Source of the DNA: Riemerella anatipestifer
GTDB lineage: Bacteria; Bacteroidota; Bacteroidia; Flavobacteriales; Weeksellaceae
Length of the DNA: 64,000 bases
Reading direction: 5' to 3'
NCBI RefSeq assembly: GCF_009670965.2
Contig: NZ_CP073239.1
Coordinates: 1,302,001-1,366,000, forward strand
Part shown: in pieces, positions 17,822 to 27,070 of the stretch
How positions within the stretch are numbered: position 1 is the stretch's first letter
Layout of the letters: the number at the start of each line of letters is the position of its first letter
Notes under the pieces: model-generated
Told to the model about the DNA's origin: nothing
The model's input: only the letters and a program-made list of their open reading frames with translations
The model's database searches: none
Position numbers and translations under genes: made by a program

Positions 17822-20800
17822 ATGAGTTTTTTAAACACAATCCTTAAAAGTTTCCTCGGAAATAAAAATGAAAAAGACCTTAAAGAGGTAAAGAAAGTAG
17901 TTGCTAAAATAAAAGCTGTTGAACCAGAAGTAGGAAAACTTTCGGACGATGGTTTGAGACAAAAAACAGAAGAATTTCAAAATAAAATTAAAGAAGCAAC
18001 CTCTAAAATAACCTCACAAGTAGAAGAGCTTAAGGAGAAAATTAAAACCTCTAAAGATGTTGATGAAAAAGAAGCTTTATTCAACAAAATAGAAGAGCTT
18101 AAAAAAGAAGCCTATCAGATAGAAGAGAAGGTACTTACAGATATTCTTCCTGAAGCCTTTGCGGTTTTAAAAGAGACGGCACGAAGATGGGCTCAAAATG
18201 GAGAAATTAGAGTAAAGGCTAACGATAGAGATAGAGCTTTAGCAGCAACCAAAGACTTCGTTGTGATAGAAGGTGATGAGGCGGTTTGGCTAAATCATTG
18301 GGATGCTGCAGGGACTAAGGTGCAGTGGGATATGGTTCATTACGATGTTCAGTTTATAGGAGGTGTGGTGCTACATAGTGGTAAGATAGCAGAGATGGCA
18401 ACTGGGGAGGGTAAAACTTTAGTAGGTACGCTACCTATTTACCTTAATGCCTTACCAGGAAGAGGTGTGCACGTGGTAACAGTAAATGACTATCTTGCGA
18501 GAAGGGACTCCGCTTGGATGGGACCATTGTACGAATTCCACGGACTTAGTATAGATTGTATTGATAACCACCAGCCTAACTCTGATGCTAGAAGAAAGGC
18601 TTATCAATGTAACATTACTTACGGAACTAATAACGAATTTGGTTTTGACTACCTGAGAGATAATATGGTAAATTCGCCTAACGAAATGGTACAGGGCGAG
18701 CTTAATTATGCTATCGTAGATGAGGTGGACTCAGTATTGATAGATGATGCTAGAACACCTTTAATTATATCAGGTCCAGTGCCTCAAGGGGACAGACAAG
18801 AATTTGATGTTCTTAAGCCTTCCGTAGATAGAATTGTAGATGTCCAGAAGAAGACAGTTTCTGCTATATTCCACGAAGCAAAAAAACTAATCGCTCAAGG
18901 AAATACTAAAGAAGGTGGCTTTAAACTTTTACAAGCGTACAGAGGTTTACCTAAAAATAGACAACTGATAAAATTCCTTTCAGAAACAGGTAATAAAGCT
19001 CTTTTACAGAAAGTAGAAGCACAATATATGCAAGATAACAATCGTGAAATGCCGAAGGTTGATAAAGACCTTTATTTCGTGATTGATGAAAAAAACAATC
19101 AGATAGACCTTACAGACAAAGGCGTTGAGTATATGTCTCAAGGGAACTCTGACCCTAATTTCTTCGTTCTACAAGATATAGGAACTGAATTGGCGGAATT
19201 AGAGGCTCAAAATTTACCTAAGGAGGAAGAGTTTGCCAAGAAAGAGGAATTGTTTAGAGACTTTGCTGTAAAATCAGAGAGGATACACACGCTTAACCAG
19301 CTTCTAAAGGCATACACCCTTTTTGAAAAAGACGACCAATATGTGGTGATGGATGGTGAGGTAAAGATTGTAGATGAGCAAACGGGTCGTATTATGGAAG
19401 GACGCCGTTATTCAGACGGTTTGCATCAGGCGATAGAAGCTAAAGAAAATGTAAAGATAGAAGCGGCTACTCAGACTTTTGCTACAATTACTCTCCAGAA
19501 CTATTTCCGTATGTATAACAAGCTAGCGGGTATGACGGGTACTGCTGAAACAGAGGCAGGCGAGTTTTGGGAAATCTATAAATTAGATGTAGTGGTGATT
19601 CCAACCAACCGTCCAATACAAAGAAATGATAAGCACGATTTAGTATATAAAACCAATCGTGAAAAATATAATGCTGTAATAGAAGAAGTGGAGAAATTAA
19701 CTTCGGCAGGAAGACCTGTTTTAGTGGGTACGACTTCGGTAGAAATTTCGCAATTACTTTCTAAAGCATTACAATTAAGAAAAATTCCGCATCAAGTGCT
19801 TAATGCTAAACTTCACAAAAAGGAGGCAGAGATTGTTGCCGAAGCAGGAAGGGCAGGTGTTGTAACCATAGCAACCAATATGGCGGGGCGTGGTACCGAT
19901 ATTAAGCTAAGCAAAGAGGTGAAAGATGCTGGAGGTTTGGCTATTATTGGTACAGAAAGACACGATTCTCGCCGTGTGGATAGACAGTTGAGAGGTCGTG
20001 CAGGAAGACAGGGAGACCCAGGTAGTTCTCAGTTTTATGTGTCGTTAGAGGATAATTTGATGCGTCTTTTCGGTTCAGAAAGAATTGCGAAAATGATGGA
20101 TAGACTAGGGCATAAAGAGGGCGAGGTAATACAGCACTCTATGATTACCAAGTCTATTGAAAGGGCACAGAAGAAAGTGGAAGAAAACAACTTTGGTATT
20201 CGTAAAAGATTGTTGGAGTACGATGATGTAATGAATAAACAGAGAGATGTGATTTATAAGAGAAGGAAGAATGCACTCTTTGGAGACCACTTAAAGTATG
20301 ATATTGCTAATATGATATTTGATGTGTCTCACTCTATTGTTAATCAAACCAAGATGCACGGAGATTACAAAGAGTTTGAGTTTGAAGTTATTAAATACTT
20401 CACTATGGAAGCTCCTGTTTCTGAAGCTGATTTCAAAAACAAGACAGTTAAGGAACTTACAGATATTGTATTCAAAAAAGCTCAAGAAGATTATGAGATG
20501 AAGCTTAATCTGCTTAAAGAAAAGTCGTTCCCTATTATCGAAAATGTGTACCAAAACCAAGGTAATATGTTTAAGATGATACAAGTGCCTTTTAGTGATG
20601 GTACTAAGACAATGACTATTCTTGCAGATCTTAAAGAAGCATACGAAACGCAGTGTGATAGCCTTATCAACGATTTTGAGAAAAACATTTGCTTATCTAT
20701 TATTGATGAGAATTGGAAACTTCACCTAAGAGAAATGGACGATTTACGCCGTTCTTCCCAAGGAGCAGTTTATGAGCAGAAAGACCCATTAGTGATTTAT

Positions 20801-20893
20801 AAACAAGAGTCTTTCCATTTGTTTAGTGAGATGGTAGATAAAATCAATAAGGAGATTATTTCTTTCCTTTATAAAGGGGAAATACCAGCGTAA
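17822..20893 (+). CDS. secA: Preprotein translocase ATPase SecA
   Basis: Motor ATPase that drives Sec-dependent export through SecYEG. A 1023-residue protein with Walker A ATGEGKT (Lys198), [15 protein letters not shown] (helicase motif II with the SecA-typical continuation), [12 protein letters not shown] and [11 protein letters not shown]. As in Bacteroidota SecAs there is an insertion of ~100 residues in the first nucleotide-binding domain and a long N-terminal coil. The C-terminus stops after [12 protein letters not shown], with no SEC-C zinc tail (no CxCxSG...CH), so SecB-type docking through that tail is absent. Confidence 0.97.
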   Translation: MSFLNTILKSFLGNKNEKDLKEVKKVVAKIKAVEPEVGKLSDDGLRQKTEEFQNKIKEATSKITSQVEELKEKIKTSKDVDEKEALFNKIEELKKEAYQIEEKVLTDILPEAFAVLKETARRWAQNGEIRVKANDRDRALAATKDFVVIEGDEAVWLNHWDAAGTKVQWDMVHYDVQFIGGVVLHSGKIAEMATGEGKTLVGTLPIYLNALPGRGVHVVTVNDYLARRDSAWMGPLYEFHGLSIDCIDNHQPNSDARRKAYQCNITYGTNNEFGFDYLRDNMVNSPNEMVQGELNYAIVDEVDSVLIDDARTPLIISGPVPQGDRQEFDVLKPSVDRIVDVQKKTVSAIFHEAKKLIAQGNTKEGGFKLLQAYRGLPKNRQLIKFLSETGNKALLQKVEAQYMQDNNREMPKVDKDLYFVIDEKNNQIDLTDKGVEYMSQGNSDPNFFVLQDIGTELAELEAQNLPKEEEFAKKEELFRDFAVKSERIHTLNQLLKAYTLFEKDDQYVVMDGEVKIVDEQTGRIMEGRRYSDGLHQAIEAKENVKIEAATQTFATITLQNYFRMYNKLAGMTGTAETEAGEFWEIYKLDVVVIPTNRPIQRNDKHDLVYKTNREKYNAVIEEVEKLTSAGRPVLVGTTSVEISQLLSKALQLRKIPHQVLNAKLHKKEAEIVAEAGRAGVVTIATNMAGRGTDIKLSKEVKDAGGLAIIGTERHDSRRVDRQLRGRAGRQGDPGSSQFYVSLEDNLMRLFGSERIAKMMDRLGHKEGEVIQHSMITKSIERAQKKVEENNFGIRKRLLEYDDVMNKQRDVIYKRRKNALFGDHLKYDIANMIFDVSHSIVNQTKMHGDYKEFEFEVIKYFTMEAPVSEADFKNKTVKELTDIVFKKAQEDYEMKLNLLKEKSFPIIENVYQNQGNMFKMIQVPFSDGTKTMTILADLKEAYETQCDSLINDFEKNICLSIIDENWKLHLREMDDLRRSSQGAVYEQKDPLVIYKQESFHLFSEMVDKINKEIISFLYKGEIPA

Positions 20894-20954
20894 GATTTTT
20901 ATTGTTTCGTTATTCTAAAGGACTGTTCCGTTTTTTAGGTAAAGAAAATAGTTT

Positions 20955-20996
20955 AATTAGAAAAGAGAAGTAAATCTCTCTTTTCTAATTTTTTTG
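20955..20996 (+). terminator. Strong intrinsic terminator after secA
   Basis: 14-bp perfect stem (AATTAGAAAAGAGA at 20955-20968 and its complement at 20977-20990), 8-nt loop, followed by a T run. The rest of the 248-bp gap to the next gene shows nothing else I can name. Confidence 0.9.
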
Positions 20997-21141
20997 CCAG
21001 TTCTTATTTGTATGCAGCATATAAAAATCCACTGAAGTAATTTTCCAATGAACAATCTAATCCGAGAGATGGAATGTTTACAAAGGTATTAAAAGAGAAT
21101 AGATGGGTTTTAACTTTTATATATAAATCGTTTTTATAGAG

Positions 21142-22851
21142 CTATAATTTGGTATTTTCTTTTTTCCTTTCTTTTATAAAATCGGTAGGGCGTATTCCGT
21201 TGATTTCTAGGAATAAGTCTGAAAAGTTTTGACGCGAGGGGATACCGCATTTTTCGGCTAATGATTCTACGGTTAGGTTAAGAATTTTTTTATCGTTATA
21301 CATTTGCTGGGTAATATAGTTAATACGCAATTCAGCGATGTATTTGGAGAAACTATTGTTCTTATTTTCATTGATTACTTGGGAGAGGTATTTGGAGTTT
21401 GTCTCTAATTTTTCAGAAAGTTTTTTTAAGGTTAGCCCTTTTTCTGTAAAGCCTAATTCGTTTTCAAAAGTTTCTAATTTTTGTAAAATCTCATTATAGA
21501 TTTTCTTATCAGGAATAGGGTTTGGGGATGGTAAAACTTCCAAGGTTTGGACTGGGACAATGGAAGGATTGGTTTTCAGCTTTTCTTCCAACGCAGAATA
21601 TGTTTTTTGGATATGTCTTACTTTTTTGTAATGGAAATAGATTAGAAGGCATAATACCAAAGTAAGGATAACACCTGCAATGAGGATCCAATTGTTTTCG
21701 TTTTCCAATCTTGCTTTTTCCTCTAAAAGTTTAGCTGTATCATAGTCTTTGTGTATTTTGGAAGAAAGTTCGTTAAAGTCTTTGGACAGAATTTGGTCTA
21801 TTTTCAAAAGTTGATTGATGAAGTACAATTCTTGTTCCTTATCATTATTTTGCTTTGCGTGTCTTATTAAAAGTTCATAGTTTTTTCTTAGTTCTGGAAT
21901 TACAAAGTTGGTCTTATTGAAAATAGAATCCACTTTTTTAAGATAGAGAATACCTCTATCTTGTTGATGGAGGTCTATATGTGCTTTTCCTAAATACATA
22001 TAGCTGATGGATTCCCAGACGATGTCTTTATTTTTTATGATGTTAGGCAAAGCTTTGTTAAACCCATTGATAGCTTCGCTAAAGGATTTTTTGTTGTAAT
22101 TTGATATGGATTGGGATTTTAAAAAGTAAGAATGTTCCAAAGAAAACTCACGAAACTGGCCGGTCTCAAACAATCCAATTGCTATTAAGGAGTCTGCTTT
22201 TTGGTGGTTTTCCATGTTTAGGTAACAAACCACCGCTTGATGCATACTATTGTAATACCCTTTTCGGTTATCGTATAGACTATTAGCATCTAACTTTTTG
22301 TTACGAGCCATGGGTTCAAAAAAGGCAATCCCTTCCTTAAAATGCTCCAATGCTTCAGTATTATATCCCAAATAACTCTTTACAACCCCAATGTGATAGG
22401 ATATGGAATGTGTACGAAAAAGGTTACTATGTTGTTGTTTTTTAAAAATGTTAAACGCTTTTATATAGTCTTCTAACGCTTTTTTTAAGTCTCTACGATA
22501 GAAGTAGAAAAGACTTCCACGCATCATGTAGGCGGTAGTCTTTTTATCGATATTATGCGATAGTTCTGCGGTTATGATGGCACTATCGGCATACTTTAGT
22601 TTTATTTTTTCATTGGAATTATAGAACCCGGCGTCAAAGTACCCTTGGGTAAGATGGTCATAATCTTTCTCGTGCTTTGCTTTAGCAATGTATCTTTTTA
22701 TATCGCCTAAAGCCGTGGTGTCATTTTCATTTTTATAGTCGTATTTTGAACGAATAGACGCATAAGACTGGGCAGATATAAAACCGTAGCATACCTGTAA
22801 AAAAAAGATTAAAAATAACTTAAAAAGAAGGTTTTCTTTATTTAAAAGCAC
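21142..22851 (-). CDS. Membrane-spanning TPR / AraC-type transcriptional regulator
   Basis: A 569-residue one-component regulator. It has an N-terminal signal-like hydrophobic segment, ~350 residues of TPR-like repeats, one transmembrane helix (about 388-408, ILIAGVILTLVLCLLIYF), a coiled linker, and a C-terminal AraC-type DNA-binding domain (LTLKKLSEKLETNSKYLSQ, then LTVESLAEKCGIPSRQNFSDLF). The layout puts the TPR sensor outside and the DNA-binding domain inside. The start codon appears to be GTG; no nearby ATG is in frame. Divergent from the lipoprotein/receptor pair, so a good candidate regulator of the peptide cluster. Confidence 0.85.
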   Translation of the reverse strand: MLLNKENLLFKLFLIFFLQVCYGFISAQSYASIRSKYDYKNENDTTALGDIKRYIAKAKHEKDYDHLTQGYFDAGFYNSNEKIKLKYADSAIITAELSHNIDKKTTAYMMRGSLFYFYRRDLKKALEDYIKAFNIFKKQQHSNLFRTHSISYHIGVVKSYLGYNTEALEHFKEGIAFFEPMARNKKLDANSLYDNRKGYYNSMHQAVVCYLNMENHQKADSLIAIGLFETGQFREFSLEHSYFLKSQSISNYNKKSFSEAINGFNKALPNIIKNKDIVWESISYMYLGKAHIDLHQQDRGILYLKKVDSIFNKTNFVIPELRKNYELLIRHAKQNNDKEQELYFINQLLKIDQILSKDFNELSSKIHKDYDTAKLLEEKARLENENNWILIAGVILTLVLCLLIYFHYKKVRHIQKTYSALEEKLKTNPSIVPVQTLEVLPSPNPIPDKKIYNEILQKLETFENELGFTEKGLTLKKLSEKLETNSKYLSQVINENKNNSFSKYIAELRINYITQQMYNDKKILNLTVESLAEKCGIPSRQNFSDLFLEINGIRPTDFIKERKKENTKL

Positions 22852-22944
22852 AAGAATTGGGTATAAATAATTCTCAAATATAAGGAAAAGAAAATTAATT
22901 GTAAAATGTATTGTAAATCAGCATATTAATTATTTAAAATATTT

Positions 22945-22966
22945 GTCCTAATTCGTGAATTAGGAC
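22945..22966. promoter_or_regulatory. 22-bp palindrome in the divergent control region (candidate operator)
   Basis: Two perfect 10-bp arms, GTCCTAATTC and GAATTAGGAC, separated by 2 bp, lying between the regulator gene and the lipoprotein/receptor genes, 36 bp upstream of the predicted promoter. A symmetrical site of this type suits a dimeric DNA-binding protein. It could also fold as a hairpin followed by a short T stretch, but no gene upstream on the plus strand needs termination. Confidence 0.5.
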
Positions 22967-23001
22967 GGATTTTTCCTTGAATTGTGACCACAATAATTTT
23001 A

Positions 23002-23028
23002 TTGGACGAAAGAAGCAGTTTAGTTTTG
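23002..23028 (+). promoter_or_regulatory. Promoter for lipoprotein-TonB receptor pair
   Basis: TTG (23002-23004), 16 nt, then TAGTTTTG (23021-23028), a full -7 match. A transcript starting about six bases later would lack any start codon before 23059, which fixes the lipoprotein start. Confidence 0.6.
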
Positions 23029-23058
23029 CAAGTGAAAGTAAAACTAAATTTTATTGCT

Positions 23059-23292
23059 ATGAAAAAGATATTATTGATGAGCATTTTTACAGTTGGAGTC
23101 TTTTCTATGGAAAGTTGCAGAGAAGCCGATGAATTAAATATTTCAGAAATTTATGAGAGTAATAATACAAAAGTAATGGATGGAAAGTTTACAGTAAGTA
23201 TTAAGAATAATAGTACAAAAGAAGGAGAACATCCCAAAGATCCTGTTAAGTGGGGAGTAGTCGTACAGGATAGTATAAAAATCAAAAAATAA
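23059..23292 (+). CDS. Small predicted lipoprotein of the peptide cluster
   Basis: A 77-residue protein with a signal peptide MKKILLMSIFTVGVFSMES followed by Cys20; the lipobox is imperfect but acceptable. The mature part is short, polar and Lys-rich, with no recognised domain. A longer frame back to 22984 exists but would begin upstream of the promoter, so the internal ATG is preferred. The receptor gene starts 5 nt after its stop, implying co-translation. It could be an accessory or self-protection lipoprotein for the peptide system; this is inference from position only. Confidence 0.65.
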   Translation: MKKILLMSIFTVGVFSMESCREADELNISEIYESNNTKVMDGKFTVSIKNNSTKEGEHPKDPVKWGVVVQDSIKIKK

Positions 23293-23297
23293 GGAAA

Positions 23298-25373
23298 ATG
23301 AAAAAGAATGTTATAGTCATAACTGCATTATGCTTTGGTATTTTAGTATATGGGCAAGAATCAGATTCTACCGCCAAGGTCAAAGAAATACAGGAGGTTA
23401 TTATTAAGTCTCAGCGTAAAAAGCAGTTTTCGGATAAATCGGTTTATACTTTTGATAAAGAGGCAATTGCTGCAGCTCGGCATTCAAAGGATTTATTGGT
23501 TTCTTTACCGGAGGTTCAGCTTGATCTTGTTTCCAATAGGATGTCCAGTATTAAAGGTGGAAAGATATTATTTCTCATTAACGGTATTGAAGCTACGGAT
23601 ATGCAGTTTGGTGCTGTGGCGCCGGAAAATGTGGTTCGTGTGGAATATTTTGATATTGTCCCTACCCGGTGGGAGGGGAAAGCAGATGTCGTTGTCAATA
23701 TGATTACGCGTAATCCTGAAAATGGGTTGACTTACGGAGCAGAAGCGATAGGCGCGTTTTCTACGGGTTTTTTAGATGCACAAGTTTATGCCAGCCATAC
23801 TCGTGGAAATCACGATTTTGGTTTAGAGTATGCTTTTTCTCTTAGGGATTACGATAATAGAGAGTACCTTAATTCTTATGAGTATTCGTTAAATGGGACG
23901 AGATATAAATCTGAAGAGAAACGAAGAGACCATTTTGGTTATACCATTCAAGATGTTGCTTTAAGGTATACCTACGCTAAGCCGGAGAAAGAAACGTTCC
24001 AAGCCAAATTCAATCTTAATCTGATGAACGATTTTAGTAAAGGAAACGGGCGTAGTATTTTTGAACAAGGAAATGTAAGCTCGTTGAACAACACTAAAGA
24101 CTATAAATCCGGTAAATATTTAAAGCCAACTTTGGATTTGTATTATTCCAGACAGATTGGTAAAAAAGACGAATTGGTAGTTAATTTTATTGGGTCGGTG
24201 TATGATAATCAAACCTATCAGAATGATAGAGAGTGGGTTGCCTTTACGGGAGTAGATCTATTTAATAATGATATGTCTCTAATTGCCAAGCAAAAAGCCT
24301 TTGTGGGAGAAGTGGCGCATTATCATAATTTAGGCAAGGCCAAATGGAATTCGGGGTATCGGATTAGCAATAACACGATTTCCAACGATCTCACTAATTT
24401 ATCGGGGCAAAGACAGTTTAGTGTCAATTATTTGGAGCAGTATTTTTATTCTGAGATTTCGGGAAGGAAAGAGAAGTTCATGTACCGTTTGGGGGCGGGA
24501 TTAACGAACATTCATAATAAGAGTGCCGAATCGGTTTTTGATGAGTGGACTTTTACTCCGCGTTTGCTTGTGGGCTATACGTTTAAAAACAATCAGAGCC
24601 TTCGGTTCACCAGTTCTTATAAGCCAAGCAGCCCGAGCAGTTCGCAACTGAGCCCAAATGTGGTTAATATTGCACCTAATATTATCAGAAGGGGAAATCC
24701 ATTTTTGAAATCTCAAAAGTCATGGACGAATAACTTGATTTACTCGTATAATTCAAAGTATTTTGATTTTAATACGACTTTAGGCTATACTCATATCGAT
24801 CGGATAGCGAACAGTTATTATGTTTTGGATCAGGATTTTGGAGGCTATGCTTTGACGTATCAGAATGCGGACTTCTACCAGAACTACCGTTGGGAGTTTA
24901 GCGGCAGTATTAAGCCTTTCGGAAATAGAACCTTGGTGATAAAAACCTACTTGAGACCTACCTCTGAGATGATAAAATTAGAGGACGGGCGAAAGTTGAA
25001 GAATACCTATCTTAAGAATTACTTCAATATTACTTCTCAGTATAAAAAATGGTTTTTGCAATACCAGTTTAATGTCCCAACTTATTCTGTAGATGGAGCG
25101 TTTTTATCTACGGAGGAAAATCAAAATCACTTGGTTATGGGATATATGCTCGGAAATTGGGTTTTGAAGGGTGGTATGTATTGGATGGGAATGCCATCAG
25201 AATATAAAACCAAGAGTCAAAAAGAAAGTTTGGTAGACTTTACGGGAAATACTCAAATTTTGAATAATAAAAATATGGTTTTATTGGGGCTTAGCTATAA
25301 CTTTACTCGTGGGAAGAACGTGGAGATAGACAAAAAATTAGAAAACGAAACGGCCGAAGCTGCAAGTTTTTAA
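23298..25373 (+). CDS. TonB-dependent outer-membrane receptor
   Basis: A 691-residue barrel protein. Signal peptide (ends near GILVYGQ), no carboxypeptidase-like N-terminal domain, then a plug domain beginning EIQEVIIKSQ with SIKGGKILFLINGIEA and VVRVEYFDIVPTRWEGKADVVVNMIT, followed by a barrel rich in alternating aromatic strands. The C-terminal strand pattern (LLGLSYNF near 671-678) is barrel-like. It would import a bound ligand using proton-motive force via TonB. Base composition is noticeably richer in G+C than the precursor and maturase genes downstream. Role in uptake or sensing of the modified peptide is inferred from context. Confidence 0.85.
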   Translation: MKKNVIVITALCFGILVYGQESDSTAKVKEIQEVIIKSQRKKQFSDKSVYTFDKEAIAAARHSKDLLVSLPEVQLDLVSNRMSSIKGGKILFLINGIEATDMQFGAVAPENVVRVEYFDIVPTRWEGKADVVVNMITRNPENGLTYGAEAIGAFSTGFLDAQVYASHTRGNHDFGLEYAFSLRDYDNREYLNSYEYSLNGTRYKSEEKRRDHFGYTIQDVALRYTYAKPEKETFQAKFNLNLMNDFSKGNGRSIFEQGNVSSLNNTKDYKSGKYLKPTLDLYYSRQIGKKDELVVNFIGSVYDNQTYQNDREWVAFTGVDLFNNDMSLIAKQKAFVGEVAHYHNLGKAKWNSGYRISNNTISNDLTNLSGQRQFSVNYLEQYFYSEISGRKEKFMYRLGAGLTNIHNKSAESVFDEWTFTPRLLVGYTFKNNQSLRFTSSYKPSSPSSSQLSPNVVNIAPNIIRRGNPFLKSQKSWTNNLIYSYNSKYFDFNTTLGYTHIDRIANSYYVLDQDFGGYALTYQNADFYQNYRWEFSGSIKPFGNRTLVIKTYLRPTSEMIKLEDGRKLKNTYLKNYFNITSQYKKWFLQYQFNVPTYSVDGAFLSTEENQNHLVMGYMLGNWVLKGGMYWMGMPSEYKTKSQKESLVDFTGNTQILNNKNMVLLGLSYNFTRGKNVEIDKKLENETAEAASF

Positions 25374-25388
25374 AAAAAAGGATTTAAG

Positions 25389-25426
25389 CATTAGTTAGAT
25401 GTAGTGCGCAATACAGAGAACTAATG
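25389..25426. repeat. Short inverted repeat upstream of the precursor gene
   Basis: CATTAGTT (25389-25396) and AACTAATG (25419-25426), perfect 8-bp arms with a 22-nt spacer, in the 113-bp gap between receptor and precursor genes. No T run follows, so it is not a terminator; could be a regulatory site or chance. Confidence 0.3.
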
Positions 25427-25486
25427 AGTAAATATGGCTTTCATTAAAGCAAAAACTAATAGATAATTATTAAATTTTATTGAAAA

Positions 25487-25690
25487 ATGGAAAACAAAAA
25501 ATCAGAATTTCAAGTACTAGTTTCCAATATGGAAGTACTAAGCGAAACAGAAAAAGGGAAGTTAAAGGGAGGTATTACAGCATTATCAACTGTAAGTGAA
25601 TCTGAATGGGGGTTAAATGTATTTTGTCCTAAAAATTATAAGTGTACTTCTCAACCAGAAGTTCCCAAGAAAGAAGAATTAATAAATTAA
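25487..25690 (+). CDS. Double-glycine precursor peptide (RiPP substrate)
   Basis: A 67-residue peptide split into a charged leader with LSETEKGKLKGG (residues 19-30, the final two Gly being the predicted cleavage site) and a 37-residue core. The core carries one Trp, one Phe, one Tyr and two Cys: SEWGLNVFCPKNYKC is its centre. Leader style fits the GG-type precursors of Bacteroidota that pair with radical SAM/SPASM enzymes. It is followed by a strong terminator, then the maturase and a C39-peptidase exporter, exactly the partners needed for modification, cleavage after GG and export. Homology search would test it. Confidence 0.8.
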   Translation: MENKKSEFQVLVSNMEVLSETEKGKLKGGITALSTVSESEWGLNVFCPKNYKCTSQPEVPKKEELIN

Positions 25691-25708
25691 TTTTAATTTG
25701 GAATAGAT

Positions 25709-25735
25709 AAGGACTTGATATTATCAAGTCCTTTT
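25709..25735 (+). terminator. Intrinsic terminator between precursor and maturase genes
   Basis: 11-bp perfect stem AAGGACTTGAT / ATCAAGTCCTT (25709-25719, 25723-25733) with a 3-nt loop and T run (to 25735). It lies inside an otherwise co-directional cluster, which would make the precursor transcript far more abundant than the maturase/exporter readthrough product. Confidence 0.85.
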
Positions 25736-25754
25736 TAATAAAAAAAGAAAAATT

Positions 25755-27065
25755 ATGAAAGCAAGTACATACAACATATTCTTTCCATATGAAGATAAAA
25801 TTATAGGTTATAATTCTATTTCTGATAATTTTATAATTCTAGAAAAAATCATTTACGATTTATACAAAGCATCTATACATGAGAATAAAATAAAAGAATT
25901 ACCAAAGTATCACGAAACACTGTATAATAGTCTTCTATCAAACGGATTTATAGTTGAAGAAAATAGAGATGAGCTAAAGTTAATAAAGAAAATAAGCTAT
26001 CAAACGGACTTTAATGAGGAAAACTTTGAACTCATTATTAATCCAACGATGAATTGCAATTTCAAGTGTTGGTATTGCTATGAAACTCACATAAAAAAAT
26101 CAAAAATGAGTGAAGAAACGGTTAGTAATATTATGAAATATGTGGAAAATATTCTTGAAGCAAAGAAGGGAAAATTAAAAAATTTCAAATTAGATTGGTT
26201 TGGTGGAGAACCGTTGTTGTATTTCAACTCTACAATTACTCCATTGCTAAAGAGTATTTTCCCTAAAATGAAAGAAAATAATATTTATTTTTCTTCTGGG
26301 TTTACTACCAATGGTTTGTTGATTAATCAAAATATTTTGGACATATGTAAAAAATATAATGTAAACTTATTTCAAATTACTTTGGATGGACACAGAGACA
26401 GGCATAATCAGGTAAGGTTTATATCTAAGACCAAAGGTTCATATGATGAAATAGTAAATAACATTAAACTTTGTTTAAAAAATAATATTTTTGTTTCGGT
26501 TAGAATTAATATTTCTGAGGAAACAATAAAAGATTTATTGAAAATAATTGATGACTTTAAGGATATTTCAGAAATTGGGAGGAAGTATATGGAATTTTCC
26601 TTTCACGAAGTATGGCAAGAAGAAAAAAACTTAACGGTTGATATATCTCAAATCGTTGATATATATAGAGGTAATGGTTTTGTGTGCTCTTATAAAGGTG
26701 AAAGGTCAGTTTCAATAAAAAACTCTTGTTACGCAGATAAGTTAAATCAAGCTGTGATTAATTATAATGGAGAAGTTTTTAAGTGTACAGCAAGAGATTT
26801 TAAATCTGAATCTAAAGAAGGAGACTTAAATGATAAAGGAGAGATTATTTGGAATACCAAATATCAAAAAAGAATTTATGATTTGAGGTTTAGTAATAAG
26901 CCTTGTCTAGAATGTAAAATCTTGCCTATTTGTAATGGAGGGTGTTCTCAGCATAAATTAGAACAAGAGGGAAAAGATTATTGTATATTTAATTATGATG
27001 AATCTACAAAACTAGAAATTATAAAGCAAAAATTTTATTCAAGACTTCATAGTGCAATAGCTTAG
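25755..27065 (+). CDS. Radical SAM/SPASM peptide maturase
   Basis: A 436-residue enzyme that should modify the adjacent precursor peptide using S-adenosylmethionine and a [4Fe-4S] cluster. CxxxCxxC is at C101/C105/C108 (MNCNFKCWYC). The SPASM domain has the full pattern: C325, GEVFKC ending at C344, then C384-x2-C387-x5-C393-x3-C397, and C410. The first ~85 residues (YNIFFPYEDKIIGYNSISD...) look like a winged-helix leader-binding domain, as in other SPASM maturases. GG of DWFGGEPL is the SAM-binding motif. Preceded by a terminator and followed 5 nt later by the exporter, so maturase and exporter are co-transcribed. The chemistry made is not predictable. Confidence 0.88.
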   Translation: MKASTYNIFFPYEDKIIGYNSISDNFIILEKIIYDLYKASIHENKIKELPKYHETLYNSLLSNGFIVEENRDELKLIKKISYQTDFNEENFELIINPTMNCNFKCWYCYETHIKKSKMSEETVSNIMKYVENILEAKKGKLKNFKLDWFGGEPLLYFNSTITPLLKSIFPKMKENNIYFSSGFTTNGLLINQNILDICKKYNVNLFQITLDGHRDRHNQVRFISKTKGSYDEIVNNIKLCLKNNIFVSVRINISEETIKDLLKIIDDFKDISEIGRKYMEFSFHEVWQEEKNLTVDISQIVDIYRGNGFVCSYKGERSVSIKNSCYADKLNQAVINYNGEVFKCTARDFKSESKEGDLNDKGEIIWNTKYQKRIYDLRFSNKPCLECKILPICNGGCSQHKLEQEGKDYCIFNYDESTKLEIIKQKFYSRLHSAIA

Positions 27066-27070
27066 AAAAT

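Noticed and set aside
22984..23058. A 25-codon upstream extension of the small lipoprotein frame.
   Set aside because: It begins before the predicted promoter and hides the signal peptide; the internal ATG at 23059 is a much better start.
25755..27065. Grasp-with-spasm system.
   Set aside because: It would need an ATP-grasp ligase next to the SPASM enzyme; none is encoded nearby.
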